A DNA stretch of 6,786 bases from an uncultured Chloroflexota bacterium (GCA_937942935.1 CALDGT010000545.1:1-6786); one strand, 5' to 3'. Numbered from the stretch's first letter, positions 1 to 6,503 are shown. Numbers and translations are program-made. Notes: generated from the letters alone by a model not told the origin.

Positions 1-1564
1 CGGCTTTGTGAACTCCTATCCCGATGCCGATAACACCGTCCGCAGGCAAATTTCGCAAGTGAAATATATTTGCCAAGATGCCGATTGCGCCGATAGCATC
101 AAAACAGGGTATGGCTTTAGCATTGCGGTGTATTTGGCATATCTGCGGATTCCCCCTAGCGCCATCTCGCAAGTCATCACATCCGATGCGGGCAGGTTAT
201 GGGTCACGGGGGAACGGCGGATTTGGGTAGATGAAAATGGGTTATGGATGCCCAATTATTTTGGTGCGCCCGCCACCGAATTTTCCAGCGCGTTTGCGGT
301 TGTATCGGCAGTGGATGTGGTCGAAGGACGGATAGACCCCGCCATTTTTGCTGATAAAGCCGTGTTGGTCGGGGTGATGAACAGCACAGGCATCACCGAT
401 TTATATAATGTCCCCACCAGCATAGACGGCTCACGCATGGCAGGGGTCGAAATTCATGCCAACGCGGTTGAATCGTTGCTCCGCAATATTTCATTTTATG
501 AGCAAGACGACCTGAGCCAAATCATAACCATCTTCTTGGTCGCCGTCATTTCGGGCATGATTTATGCCCAATTGCGCTGGTGGTGGATGCTGATTGTGGG
601 TGCGGTGTTGTTGGTGATATTGATGGCTGTCCTCATTTTGCGGTTTGATTCGAGTTTTGAGCTGGCGAATTTATTTTTTGCGGCGGTGGCGGTGGTCTTG
701 CCCGTCTTTGGCAATCAGATGATGGATATTGTCACAGAGACCATGCGTCGGCAACGCGCAGAAGCCCAATTGCGTGCCGAAAAAGAAATTTCGGCGTTGC
801 GCCTGCAAATTATCGAAGAAAAAGACCGCCAAAATGCCACCCTCGCCGAATTGAGTATGCTCAAAACGCGCATGATACGCATGGCGAGTCATGACCTCAA
901 AAATCCGTTGGGAATCGTCATCACCTATGGCTCGCTCATCATCGAAGATATTCAAGCAGACCCCACCGTCATGCGCGATGACCATTCACGCTTCATCGAA
1001 AGCATGGTCAAAAGCGCCCACGATATGCTCACCATCATCGAAGAAATTTTGAATTTGGAGCAATTGCGGTCTGGGAGCATCAAAAAAGACCCGCTTGCGC
1101 TTGGGTATGTGGTGAAAGAGGTGGTCGCACACAATAAAATCGAATCCGCAGAAAAACAACAAACCATCACCGTTAGCGTCCCAGACGAATCGCCGTTGAT
1201 TTTAGGCGATTATCGGCAGATGTTTCAGGCGATTACCAATTTGGTCGGGAATGCGGTAAAATATACGCCAGATAACGGCAAAATTGATGTGCGCCTAACC
1301 GTACACGATGCTATCATACGGCTAGAAGTCGAAGATAACGGCTATGGCATATCCGAAGAAGGGCAACAAAATTTGTTCAAAGAGTTTTATCGGGTACGGA
1401 GCAATAAAACCGCCCACATTCAAGGGACGGGTTTGGGACTTAGCCTTGTGAAAGCCGTCATAGAAGCGCACAATGGCAAAATTTGGGTCAAGAGTAAAGA
1501 GGGTGTCGGTAGCACCTTTTATGTCGAGATACCAAAATTTGAAGGGACACTAGACGATGAATAA
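1..1564 (+). CDS. CHASE2-domain sensor histidine kinase, 5' truncated by window edge
   Basis: Membrane-bound sensor kinase expected to autophosphorylate on histidine and pass the phosphate to a response regulator. The frame is already open at position 2, before the first possible start (GTG at 8), and the visible protein begins inside the sensor domain with a GFVN...PDADNTVRR stretch typical of CHASE2, so the true start and first membrane helix lie off the left edge. Numbering from the GTG at 8: CHASE2 remainder about 1-165; three membrane helices about 171-189, 192-212 and 219-236; coiled coil about 245-285; HisKA with H-box ASHDLKNPL (phosphoacceptor H295); N-box around N411/N415; G1 box DNGYGI (443-448); G2 box GTGLGLSLVK (473-482). 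All catalytic boxes are intact and there is no receiver domain. The stop overlaps the following FecR-like gene by 8 bp, which points to translational coupling. The signal sensed is unknown, and no partner regulator is visible. Confidence 0.93.
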   Translation, partial: GFVNSYPDADNTVRRQISQVKYICQDADCADSIKTGYGFSIAVYLAYLRIPPSAISQVITSDAGRLWVTGERRIWVDENGLWMPNYFGAPATEFSSAFAVVSAVDVVEGRIDPAIFADKAVLVGVMNSTGITDLYNVPTSIDGSRMAGVEIHANAVESLLRNISFYEQDDLSQIITIFLVAVISGMIYAQLRWWWMLIVGAVLLVILMAVLILRFDSSFELANLFFAAVAVVLPVFGNQMMDIVTETMRRQRAEAQLRAEKEISALRLQIIEEKDRQNATLAELSMLKTRMIRMASHDLKNPLGIVITYGSLIIEDIQADPTVMRDDHSRFIESMVKSAHDMLTIIEEILNLEQLRSGSIKKDPLALGYVVKEVVAHNKIESAEKQQTITVSVPDESPLILGDYRQMFQAITNLVGNAVKYTPDNGKIDVRLTVHDAIIRLEVEDNGYGISEEGQQNLFKEFYRVRSNKTAHIQGTGLGLSLVKAVIEAHNGKIWVKSKEGVGSTFYVEIPKFEGTLDDE

Positions 1565-2528
1565 ATGGGTTATTTTGGCGGGGGTTATTTGCCTCATTAT
1601 CGCCATCAGCCAAGCCCAAACCGATTATGCCGCCTTGTTGCGCGTGGATAATGCGGGTGTGCAAATTTTACGCGCCAATACCCAAGAATGGATACCCCTC
1701 CCCGTTGGTGCAGAAGCCCCGTTTGGTGTCGGCGATACCATCCGCACCGATTTTTTTGGTCGGGCATGGATAACCTTTTTGGATGGCGCAACCGTGTTTG
1801 TGTTGCCCACCACCGACCTAAGCCTATCTCAATTTGAGGCGGATGGTGAGGGAATCGCCAAAGTGAGCATGAGCCAGCAAGGGCGTGTGATTTATGAAGT
1901 GACTAATCCCGATCTTTTCACCGAGTTTCGGGTGGTTTCGCCACACTTGCACGTCATTTCACCCGCCGAACATTTCGCCGTTCAAGTGACCGAATCGGCT
2001 TCATCGGTGGTGGTGGCAAGCGGGGAAGCGGTTGTGACCGATGAAACCGAAAATACGCGCACCCAAGTGCGGGTCGGGGAGAGTGTTGGCGTGCGGGGTA
2101 TAGATGATAATTTATCTGCGCCCATCCGCCTCGATTATCCCACCACATTCTCACAACTCGATGGCAAGCTAGAGGGATGCGTGGGCGTGGTGCAGGCACA
2201 AAACCGCCCCAATTTGAATGTGCGCGTGGGACCCAACGAAAATTATGATGTCATCGGCACCATCCAAACGGGGTCGCCCGTCTTTTTGATGGGGGTTTCG
2301 CCCAATGGGGAACGGTATCGGGTGGTATATGAGAGCAATTTCGGGTGGATTTTGGCATTAGAAGTGCGAAATACGTGTGACAACTTGCCCGTGTATGGTT
2401 ATAATACCCTAGAACGGCAATATGGGGTGATTGCCCCTAGCGATGATGAATTGCGCCTGCTCATCCCATTTTTTGGGCGTCCAGAAGAGGATGATTGGTT
2501 TTATTACGGGTGCGAAGAAGATTGTTAA
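1557..2528 (+). CDS. Exported FecR-like / bacterial SH3 domain protein
   Basis: Predicted secreted or membrane-tethered protein of 323 residues. Residues 1-20 form a signal peptide or N-terminal anchor (MNKW, then a hydrophobic run ending SQA, with a plausible cut before QTDYA). Residues about 25-180 resemble FecR-type domains: GDTIRT at 59-64, GRAWITFLDGATV at 68-80, then a second beta-rich part at 126-178 ending in VRVGESVGV. Residues about 207-272 are a bacterial SH3 domain, with LNVRVGPNENYDVIGTI and a closing GWI, a fold that often binds cell-wall peptides. A tail of about 50 residues follows, acidic at its very end (GCEEDC). Cysteines at 208, 274, 319 and 323 could form disulfides outside the cytoplasm. 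The ATG lies inside the end of the upstream kinase gene (8-bp overlap), with AAGGGA about 9 bases upstream as ribosome binding site. FecR-like domains recur beside CHASE2 proteins in other genomes, so a joint sensing role is plausible but inferred. This is not a classical FecR: no sigma factor or TonB receptor is adjacent. Confidence 0.88.
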   Translation: MNKWVILAGVICLIIAISQAQTDYAALLRVDNAGVQILRANTQEWIPLPVGAEAPFGVGDTIRTDFFGRAWITFLDGATVFVLPTTDLSLSQFEADGEGIAKVSMSQQGRVIYEVTNPDLFTEFRVVSPHLHVISPAEHFAVQVTESASSVVVASGEAVVTDETENTRTQVRVGESVGVRGIDDNLSAPIRLDYPTTFSQLDGKLEGCVGVVQAQNRPNLNVRVGPNENYDVIGTIQTGSPVFLMGVSPNGERYRVVYESNFGWILALEVRNTCDNLPVYGYNTLERQYGVIAPSDDELRLLIPFFGRPEEDDWFYYGCEEDC

Positions 2529-2537
2529 TCAGGATGT

Positions 2538-2577
2538 GGTGGGACATACGGGCGCACGCGCCCTAGTCCCACCCTAC
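2538..2577 (-). repeat. REP-like palindrome 1, long type (GTAG head on minus strand)
   Basis: Forty bases. Read on the minus strand it is a GTAG head (2574-2577), an 8-bp stem arm GGTGGGAC, a TA spacer, an inner hairpin GGGCGC-GT-GCGCCC, a GTAT spacer, and the matching arm GTCCCACC. Outer and inner stems are both perfect. It is identical over all 40 bases to 2706-2745. The conserved GTAG tetranucleotide next to an imperfect palindrome is the known hallmark of REP elements recognised by RAYT transposases. That this element belongs to that class is an inference from structure. Confidence 0.82.
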
Positions 2578-2647
2578 CAGCGCATTGACCTTTGAGGGGA
2601 AATTGTTATCCCGTCAAATTTGGTGAAATTGTAAATTCGGTGGTATC

Positions 2648-2680
2648 GTAGGGTGGCACTAGCATAGCGTATGTGCCACC
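2648..2680 (+). repeat. REP-like palindrome 2, short type
   Basis: Thirty-three bases with the same plan on the plus strand: GTAG head (2648-2651), arm GGTGGCAC (2652-2659), TA, inner mini-hairpin GC-ATA-GC (2662-2668), GTAT, and arm GTGCCACC (2673-2680). Compared with copies 1 and 3, one stem base differs and its partner changes with it, so the 8-bp stem stays perfect. Orientation is opposite to copy 1. Confidence 0.82.
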
Positions 2681-2705
2681 GCAAAATATCATAACATATC
2701 GAAAC

Positions 2706-2745
2706 GGTGGGACATACGGGCGCACGCGCCCTAGTCCCACCCTAC
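2706..2745 (-). repeat. REP-like palindrome 3, long type, identical to copy 1
   Basis: Exact 40-base duplicate of 2538-2577, offset by 168 bases, same orientation (GTAG head on the minus strand at 2742-2745). Outer arms are GGTGGGAC and GTCCCACC, inner stem GGGCGC/GCGCCC. The flanking bases differ from copy 1, so the identity stops at the repeat boundary as expected for a discrete element. Its head end joins the head of copy 4 through a palindromic linker (2740-2765). Confidence 0.82.
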
Positions 2746-2765
2746 AAGGTAATTGGCTTGTAGGG
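2740..2765. repeat. Nine-bp inverted repeat bridging REP copies 3 and 4
   Basis: CCCTACAAG (2740-2748) and CTTGTAGGG (2757-2765) are perfect inverted copies separated by the 8-base loop GTAATTGG. The arms contain the GTAG heads of copies 3 and 4 plus a shared CTT flank, so the two elements face each other head-to-head in a BIME-like pair. This stem competes with the two individual hairpins for a few bases. Confidence 0.7.
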
Positions 2766-2792
2766 GAGGACTAGCGAAGCGTATGTCCTCCC
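2760..2792 (+). repeat. REP-like palindrome 4, short type
   Basis: Thirty-three bases on the plus strand: GTAG head (2760-2763), arm GGGAGGAC (2764-2771), TA, inner mini-hairpin GC-GAA-GC (2774-2780), GTAT, and arm GTCCTCCC (2785-2792). The stem differs from copies 1-3 at several positions, yet all eight pairs are kept. It ends about 23 bases upstream of the predicted livF -10 element and could influence livF transcription or the mRNA boundary. Confidence 0.82.
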
Positions 2793-2814
2793 GAAAATTG
2801 GGGTAAAAATAAAT

Positions 2815-2823
2815 TGGCATAAT
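2815..2823 (+). promoter_or_regulatory. Probable extended -10 promoter element for livF-pfkB
   Basis: TGG followed by CATAAT (2818-2823) fits an extended -10 hexamer (TGN-TATAAT, five of six bases). It lies in an AT-rich stretch and would start a transcript about 13-15 bases before the livF ATG. There is no well-spaced -35; TTGGGG at 2798-2803 is only 14 bases away. Support is by motif and position only. Confidence 0.4.
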
Positions 2824-2831
2824 CTTAAAAC

Positions 2832-2836
2832 GGAGG
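2832..2836 (+). promoter_or_regulatory. Ribosome binding site of livF
   Basis: GGAGG sits 7 bases before the ATG at 2844. It is the clearest Shine-Dalgarno site in the window and fixes the livF start. Confidence 0.8.
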
Positions 2837-2843
2837 CGTTGAT

Positions 2844-3560
2844 ATGAGCTTATTGGTGGTCGAAGATGCACATGCTTATTATGGCAAAATTCATGCCCTC
2901 AAAGGGGTATCGCTCACAGTAGAAGAAGGCGAAGTGGTTACGCTCATCGGCGGGAACGGCGCAGGCAAAACCACCACCCTCAACACCATTTGTAATATCT
3001 TGCCAACCGCCAAAGGGCGCATTATCTTTAAGGGGGAAGACATCACCAACACCCCCGCGCATAAAATTGTGCAAATGGGCATTGTGCAATCGCCAGAAGG
3101 ACGCAAAATTTTTAAGCGCATGACCGTCTTAGAAAATTTGCAATTGGGCGCATTTCAACGCACCAACGCCGCCGAAATTGCCAAAGACCTTGACTATGTA
3201 TTTGAGCGATTCCCACGCCTCAAAGAACGCGAAAAACAACACGGTGGCACCCTAAGCGGTGGCGAACAACAAATGTTGGCGATGGGTCGGGCATTGATGG
3301 CGCGTCCCAAATTATTGTTATTAGATGAACCGTCTATGGGGCTTGCGCCGTTGTTGGTACAAGCGATTTTTGATGTGATTGTGTATTTGAACCGCGAAAA
3401 TCATACGACGATTTTGCTGGTCGAACAAAATGCGCGGATGGCGTTACAGGTGGCGCATCGGGGGTATGTGTTGCAATCGGGATACATCACCCATAGCGAT
3501 AACGCCCAAAAATTGGCGCACGACCCAAGCATCATCGAAGCCTATTTGGGTGGGCATTAA
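2844..3560 (+). CDS. livF: LivF-type branched-chain amino acid/urea ABC transporter ATP-binding protein
   Basis: Cytoplasmic ATPase of 238 residues, the usual LivF length. LivF normally pairs with LivG on the LivH/LivM permeases to drive uptake of branched-chain amino acids, or of urea or amides in related systems. Visible motifs: Walker A GGNGAGKT (36-43), the LivF-typical SPEGRKIF stretch (83-90), ABC signature LSGGEQQ (137-143), Walker B LLLLDEP (157-163, D161 and E162), D-loop SMGLAP (164-169), and VEQN (193-196) in place of the switch histidine, as is normal for LivF. All motifs are intact, so it should be active. The start is supported by GGAGG at 7-base spacing. The oddity is context: upstream is a repeat cluster and downstream a sugar kinase, with no livG, livH, livM or binding-protein gene in the window. 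The partners may be encoded elsewhere. Family assignment is firm; the substrate is not known. Confidence 0.92.
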   Translation: MSLLVVEDAHAYYGKIHALKGVSLTVEEGEVVTLIGGNGAGKTTTLNTICNILPTAKGRIIFKGEDITNTPAHKIVQMGIVQSPEGRKIFKRMTVLENLQLGAFQRTNAAEIAKDLDYVFERFPRLKEREKQHGGTLSGGEQQMLAMGRALMARPKLLLLDEPSMGLAPLLVQAIFDVIVYLNRENHTTILLVEQNARMALQVAHRGYVLQSGYITHSDNAQKLAHDPSIIEAYLGGH

Positions 3561-3577
3561 TCTCATTTGAGGGCGCG

Positions 3578-4414
3578 ATGACCTTACATTATGTCCTTGT
3601 TGGGCATTTCGCAAAAGATATTTTGCCTGATGGTGGTTATACGGTTGGCGGGACCGTCTTTTATAGTGGCATACAAGCGCATCGGCTTGGCAATCGTGTC
3701 ACCATCATCAGCAGTAAAGCCGATGATTTGGCGCTCTCATCATTGCCCACAGACATCACTTGTCATATTTTGGCATCGCCAACCTCGACCACATTTGAAA
3801 ATATTTACGATGCACACGGCAACCGTGTTCAATATGTACATGACCGCGCCACTCCCCTCTTGCCCCAAAATGCGCCTCCCCTCTCCATCCAACCCGACAT
3901 CCTGCACCTTTGCCCCATCATAGATGAGGTCAGCCCAGATTATGCCTCTGCCTATCCCAACAGCAAGGTGTGCATCACCCCGCAAGGATGGTTACGCGCC
4001 ATCGATGAGCAGAAACGGGTATTCCCAAAAGCGTGGGATTTTTCTGAGCAAGTCTTGAGGGGCAGTTATGCGCTGGTCTTTAGCGAAGAAGATATGGGGC
4101 ATGATGAAGCAAAAGTGATGTATTATGCCCAACAGTGTCGGTTCACGGTGTGTACGCGAGGCGCGAAACCCGCTTCATTATATATTGCGGGGATTCGGCA
4201 CGATATAGATGCCATCCCCACCCGCATGATAGACCCAACAGGCGCGGGTGATATTTTTGCCAGCGCCTTTTTTACCCACCTCGTCCAAACAGATAACCCA
4301 CAAGAGGCGGTGACGGTTGGGCATATCGCCGCCTCTGCCTCGATTCAGGCGCGTGGCGATGCGGGCATTTTGACGCATGACCAAATCGCGCTCATCGCGG
4401 GATGGTCGCGGTGA
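3578..4414 (+). CDS. PfkB-family carbohydrate (sugar/cyclitol) kinase
   Basis: Predicted soluble ATP-dependent kinase of the ribokinase/PfkB superfamily, 278 residues, slightly shorter than most ribokinases (about 300). An N-terminal strand with VLVGHFAKD (6-14) leads to the substrate-side glycine motif GGTVFYSGIQAHRLG (24-38). The C-terminal signature DPTGAGD (219-225) contains the anion hole and the catalytic base D225. At the place where many PfkB proteins carry NxxE there is SEED (169-172), as in divergent subgroups. HLCPIIDEV (110-118) and TPQGWLR (134-140) recall small kinases of the inositol-kinase-like branch, but no substrate can be assigned. The ATG follows livF by 17 bases with TGAGGG (3568-3573) as a closely spaced ribosome binding site, so co-transcription with livF is likely. 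The last 23 bases overlap the end of the opposing histidine kinase gene. Confidence 0.9.
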   Translation: MTLHYVLVGHFAKDILPDGGYTVGGTVFYSGIQAHRLGNRVTIISSKADDLALSSLPTDITCHILASPTSTTFENIYDAHGNRVQYVHDRATPLLPQNAPPLSIQPDILHLCPIIDEVSPDYASAYPNSKVCITPQGWLRAIDEQKRVFPKAWDFSEQVLRGSYALVFSEEDMGHDEAKVMYYAQQCRFTVCTRGAKPASLYIAGIRHDIDAIPTRMIDPTGAGDIFASAFFTHLVQTDNPQEAVTVGHIAASASIQARGDAGILTHDQIALIAGWSR

Positions 4415-6503
4415 ATGTCGTCCCCATGCCCGCCACACTAGCCACCTCTATCGTGCCATGATGGGCTGTCACCGCATTTTTGACCAAACTTAACCCCAAT
4501 CCCATGCCCCCAATTTCATCGAAATTAGTGCCTCTAAAAAAGGGGTCATAAATATGGTCTATTTCGGTTTGCAAAATGCCGATGCCACTATCCATCACCA
4601 CAATCGAAAAATGCGTATCGGTATAACTGGCGCTGACGGCGACTGTTTGCGATGGCGACGAAAATTTTATCGCATTCGATAACAGGTTGTTGATGATGTG
4701 GTCTATGAGCGATTCATCCGCCATCACAGACGGAAAATCGGGTTGAATTTTGACCACAATCGGGTGTGTTTCGGTCTCTTGATAGCGTGTCACAATTTTT
4801 TTGATGAGCGCGGGCAAATCACACGGGGTCATGACGAGTGGTTGCTCAAAATCACCTTTCAAAATGCGCCCCATATCATCTACCATCTTGGTGAGGTGGT
4901 CTACTTCATCGTTGATATGAATCAGTTTTTCCAGTCGGCGCTCTTCATCCATCCTATCGCTATACCGTTCTAACAAATTGGTCGAGGAGCGAATGATGCT
5001 GAGGGGTGTGCGAAATTCATGCGAAATGCGCGTCATCATGCGCGTCTTTATCTGGTTCAATTCTTCTTGTTGTTGCAATTGTAGGCGCAATTCTTCGGCT
5101 TCGAGGCGGGCTTTTTCGGTTTCGATTCTGGAAGTCGCATCTAACCCGACACACTGAATCTCAGAGACCACGCCCAAATTATCTAAGATGGCGGTGAATT
5201 CCCAATCAGTCCATATCATGACCCCATCGGCGCGGGTTTTGCGGAGTGTCACCGAGATAGGTCTCCCCGGAATTTTATAACACGTCATGACCGCATCGAG
5301 TGTTTTTTGGTGGTCTTCTGAATAAATGCTGTCCATCGAACTTTTGCCCATGATGCCTGTTTGGGTGTATCCAAATTGCTCCAAAAAGCGCGAGTTGGCA
5401 TAAGTATAATTGCCATCGGTATCGGTACGGATGACATAGGCGCTTTGTGATTCGAGGAGCGATTGCAAGCGGTTTTGTCGCCTGACCAAATCGAGTTCAT
5501 ATTGTTTGCGCTCGGTGATATTGCGATTCATGATGACCAAGCCATCTGCCACCTTCACCACCTGATGATAATACCACCCCGCCCCCACCTTGCCTTCTGG
5601 GATATAATATTCTTGCTCTAGTTTTTCGCCCGACAGATAAACCTCTTTATATTGGTCAAAAAAGCCACCTGTTTTGTTGACAGGGAATAAGTCGCATATC
5701 AACCCATTGAGCAATTGCTCGCGGGTCATGCTCAATTGACTGCACGCCGCCTCATTCACCTCGATGATACGAAAATCCATCAGGTGATGAGGGTTATCCC
5801 CATCAAACACCACTTTTAGCAAATAATAGCCATCGTCGCTGGCTTCGATGGTTGTCCGCAAATAGGCTTCGCTTAAGGCAATTTGTTTATAAAAGTGAGA
5901 AATCGCATTTTCACGATACAAGCGCACCAAAATAAAGATGCCATACGAGACGAGGCTAAAAAACAACACATGCCCAATGAAATCCATTGATAGGCGCGAG
6001 GGGATGATGAACGCATAGCCCATCATACATACCAAATTGGCGACCATGAACCTTATCCACGCCCGCCACGAGATATAATAACTGACCCACGCCACCACAA
6101 ACACCAAATAATATAAAATCCGCATCCCACCATGCCCAAGATAAACCGCCTCTGCGCTCACAATGAGCATGATGGCGATATACAACGTGTGCATGACCCA
6201 TTTCCACATCCCGCGCCATGTGAGGGTATAACCAAGCACCGAAAACAACCAAAAGGCGCTTAATGCCCAATAGCGATAGGGATGATTGCTACTCGACACC
6301 TCAAATAAAGAGATGGGGATGCTCATGATGATGGACAAAAAGCCTAATGCGATGAGGCTAATTTTTAGGGTGCGAATTTTAAGAAATTCTTGTGCAGAAA
6401 TGTTGGGGTAAAATTCAGCCGTTGGGGTGATAAGCGCACGTAATATCGGTTTAAGGTCTCGCCAAATGGTTCTCAAAATTGAAGGATTACGTTGCGCTTG
6501 CAT
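4392..6503 (-). CDS. Membrane PAS-PAS sensor histidine kinase
   Basis: Complete sensor kinase of 703 residues, transcribed leftward. After a short cytoplasmic N-terminus, about six membrane helices (roughly 47-67, 79-95, 104-121, 128-145, 150-168, 175-194) form an input region not matched here to a named MASE-type domain. PAS1 spans about 212-332 (closing ...VIMNRNITERKQYE) and PAS2 about 344-460 (SAYVIRTDTDGNYTYANSRFLEQFGYT). A glutamine-rich coiled coil (about 460-487) leads to HisKA with ISHEFRTPLS (phosphoacceptor H495). The ATPase has its N-box near N605-N610 (NNLLSNAIKF), G1 DSGIGI (638-643), F-box DPFFRG (653-658) and G2 GMGLGLSLVK (666-675). All boxes are intact; there is no receiver domain and no adjacent regulator. 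ATG at 6503 is the first start after an in-frame stop (6519-6521, minus strand) and keeps the first helix. No Shine-Dalgarno sequence is evident, which is unusual beside livF. The next methionine (60) would cut helix 1. Confidence 0.93.
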   Translation of the reverse strand: MQAQRNPSILRTIWRDLKPILRALITPTAEFYPNISAQEFLKIRTLKISLIALGFLSIIMSIPISLFEVSSSNHPYRYWALSAFWLFSVLGYTLTWRGMWKWVMHTLYIAIMLIVSAEAVYLGHGGMRILYYLVFVVAWVSYYISWRAWIRFMVANLVCMMGYAFIIPSRLSMDFIGHVLFFSLVSYGIFILVRLYRENAISHFYKQIALSEAYLRTTIEASDDGYYLLKVVFDGDNPHHLMDFRIIEVNEAACSQLSMTREQLLNGLICDLFPVNKTGGFFDQYKEVYLSGEKLEQEYYIPEGKVGAGWYYHQVVKVADGLVIMNRNITERKQYELDLVRRQNRLQSLLESQSAYVIRTDTDGNYTYANSRFLEQFGYTQTGIMGKSSMDSIYSEDHQKTLDAVMTCYKIPGRPISVTLRKTRADGVMIWTDWEFTAILDNLGVVSEIQCVGLDATSRIETEKARLEAEELRLQLQQQEELNQIKTRMMTRISHEFRTPLSIIRSSTNLLERYSDRMDEERRLEKLIHINDEVDHLTKMVDDMGRILKGDFEQPLVMTPCDLPALIKKIVTRYQETETHPIVVKIQPDFPSVMADESLIDHIINNLLSNAIKFSSPSQTVAVSASYTDTHFSIVVMDSGIGILQTEIDHIYDPFFRGTNFDEIGGMGLGLSLVKNAVTAHHGTIEVASVAGMGTTFTATIPR

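Larger units (their letters stand above)
2529..2843. other. Gene-free interval with repeat cluster and livF promoter region
   Basis: No credible coding frame is present on either strand. The interval holds four GTAG-headed palindromic repeats (2538-2577, 2648-2680, 2706-2745, 2760-2792), a weak imperfect hairpin at 2591-2618, an AT-rich stretch with a probable extended -10 element at 2815-2823, and the livF ribosome binding site at 2832-2836. The first repeat starts 9 bases after the FecR-like stop codon, so its hairpin may protect the upstream mRNA 3' end. It is not followed by a T-run, so it is not a classical intrinsic terminator. Confidence 0.85.

Noticed and set aside
1954..2199. 81-codon minus-strand frame inside the FecR-like gene
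   Set aside because: Proline/arginine-rich low-complexity translation typical of an antisense shadow.
2538..2577. Intrinsic terminator after the FecR-like gene
   Set aside because: The hairpin is strong but is followed by CAGCGC and not by a T-run, and the same element recurs away from a gene end.
2591..2618. Stem-loop TTTGAGGGG/CCCGTCAAA
   Set aside because: Nine positions with one internal G-G mismatch, no T-run and no relation to the repeat family; could arise by chance in this AT-rich segment.
2538..2792. CRISPR array
   Set aside because: The repeats are palindromic with alternating orientation and spacers of unequal length (70, 25 and 14 bases); there are no direct repeats of one length and no cas genes.
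3591..3923. 110-codon open frame inside the PfkB gene, + strand
   Set aside because: A shadow in another frame of a gene with clear PfkB motifs; its protein shows no recognisable domain.
4415..4460. Terminator for the livF-pfkB transcript
   Set aside because: No GC-rich hairpin with a T-run follows the PfkB stop; the sequence there is the coding end of the opposing kinase.
4698..4973. 91-codon plus-strand open frame opposite the PAS kinase
   Set aside because: Antisense to the highly conserved HisKA/ATPase region; the frame is explained by codon bias of the kinase gene, and no ribosome binding site is apparent.
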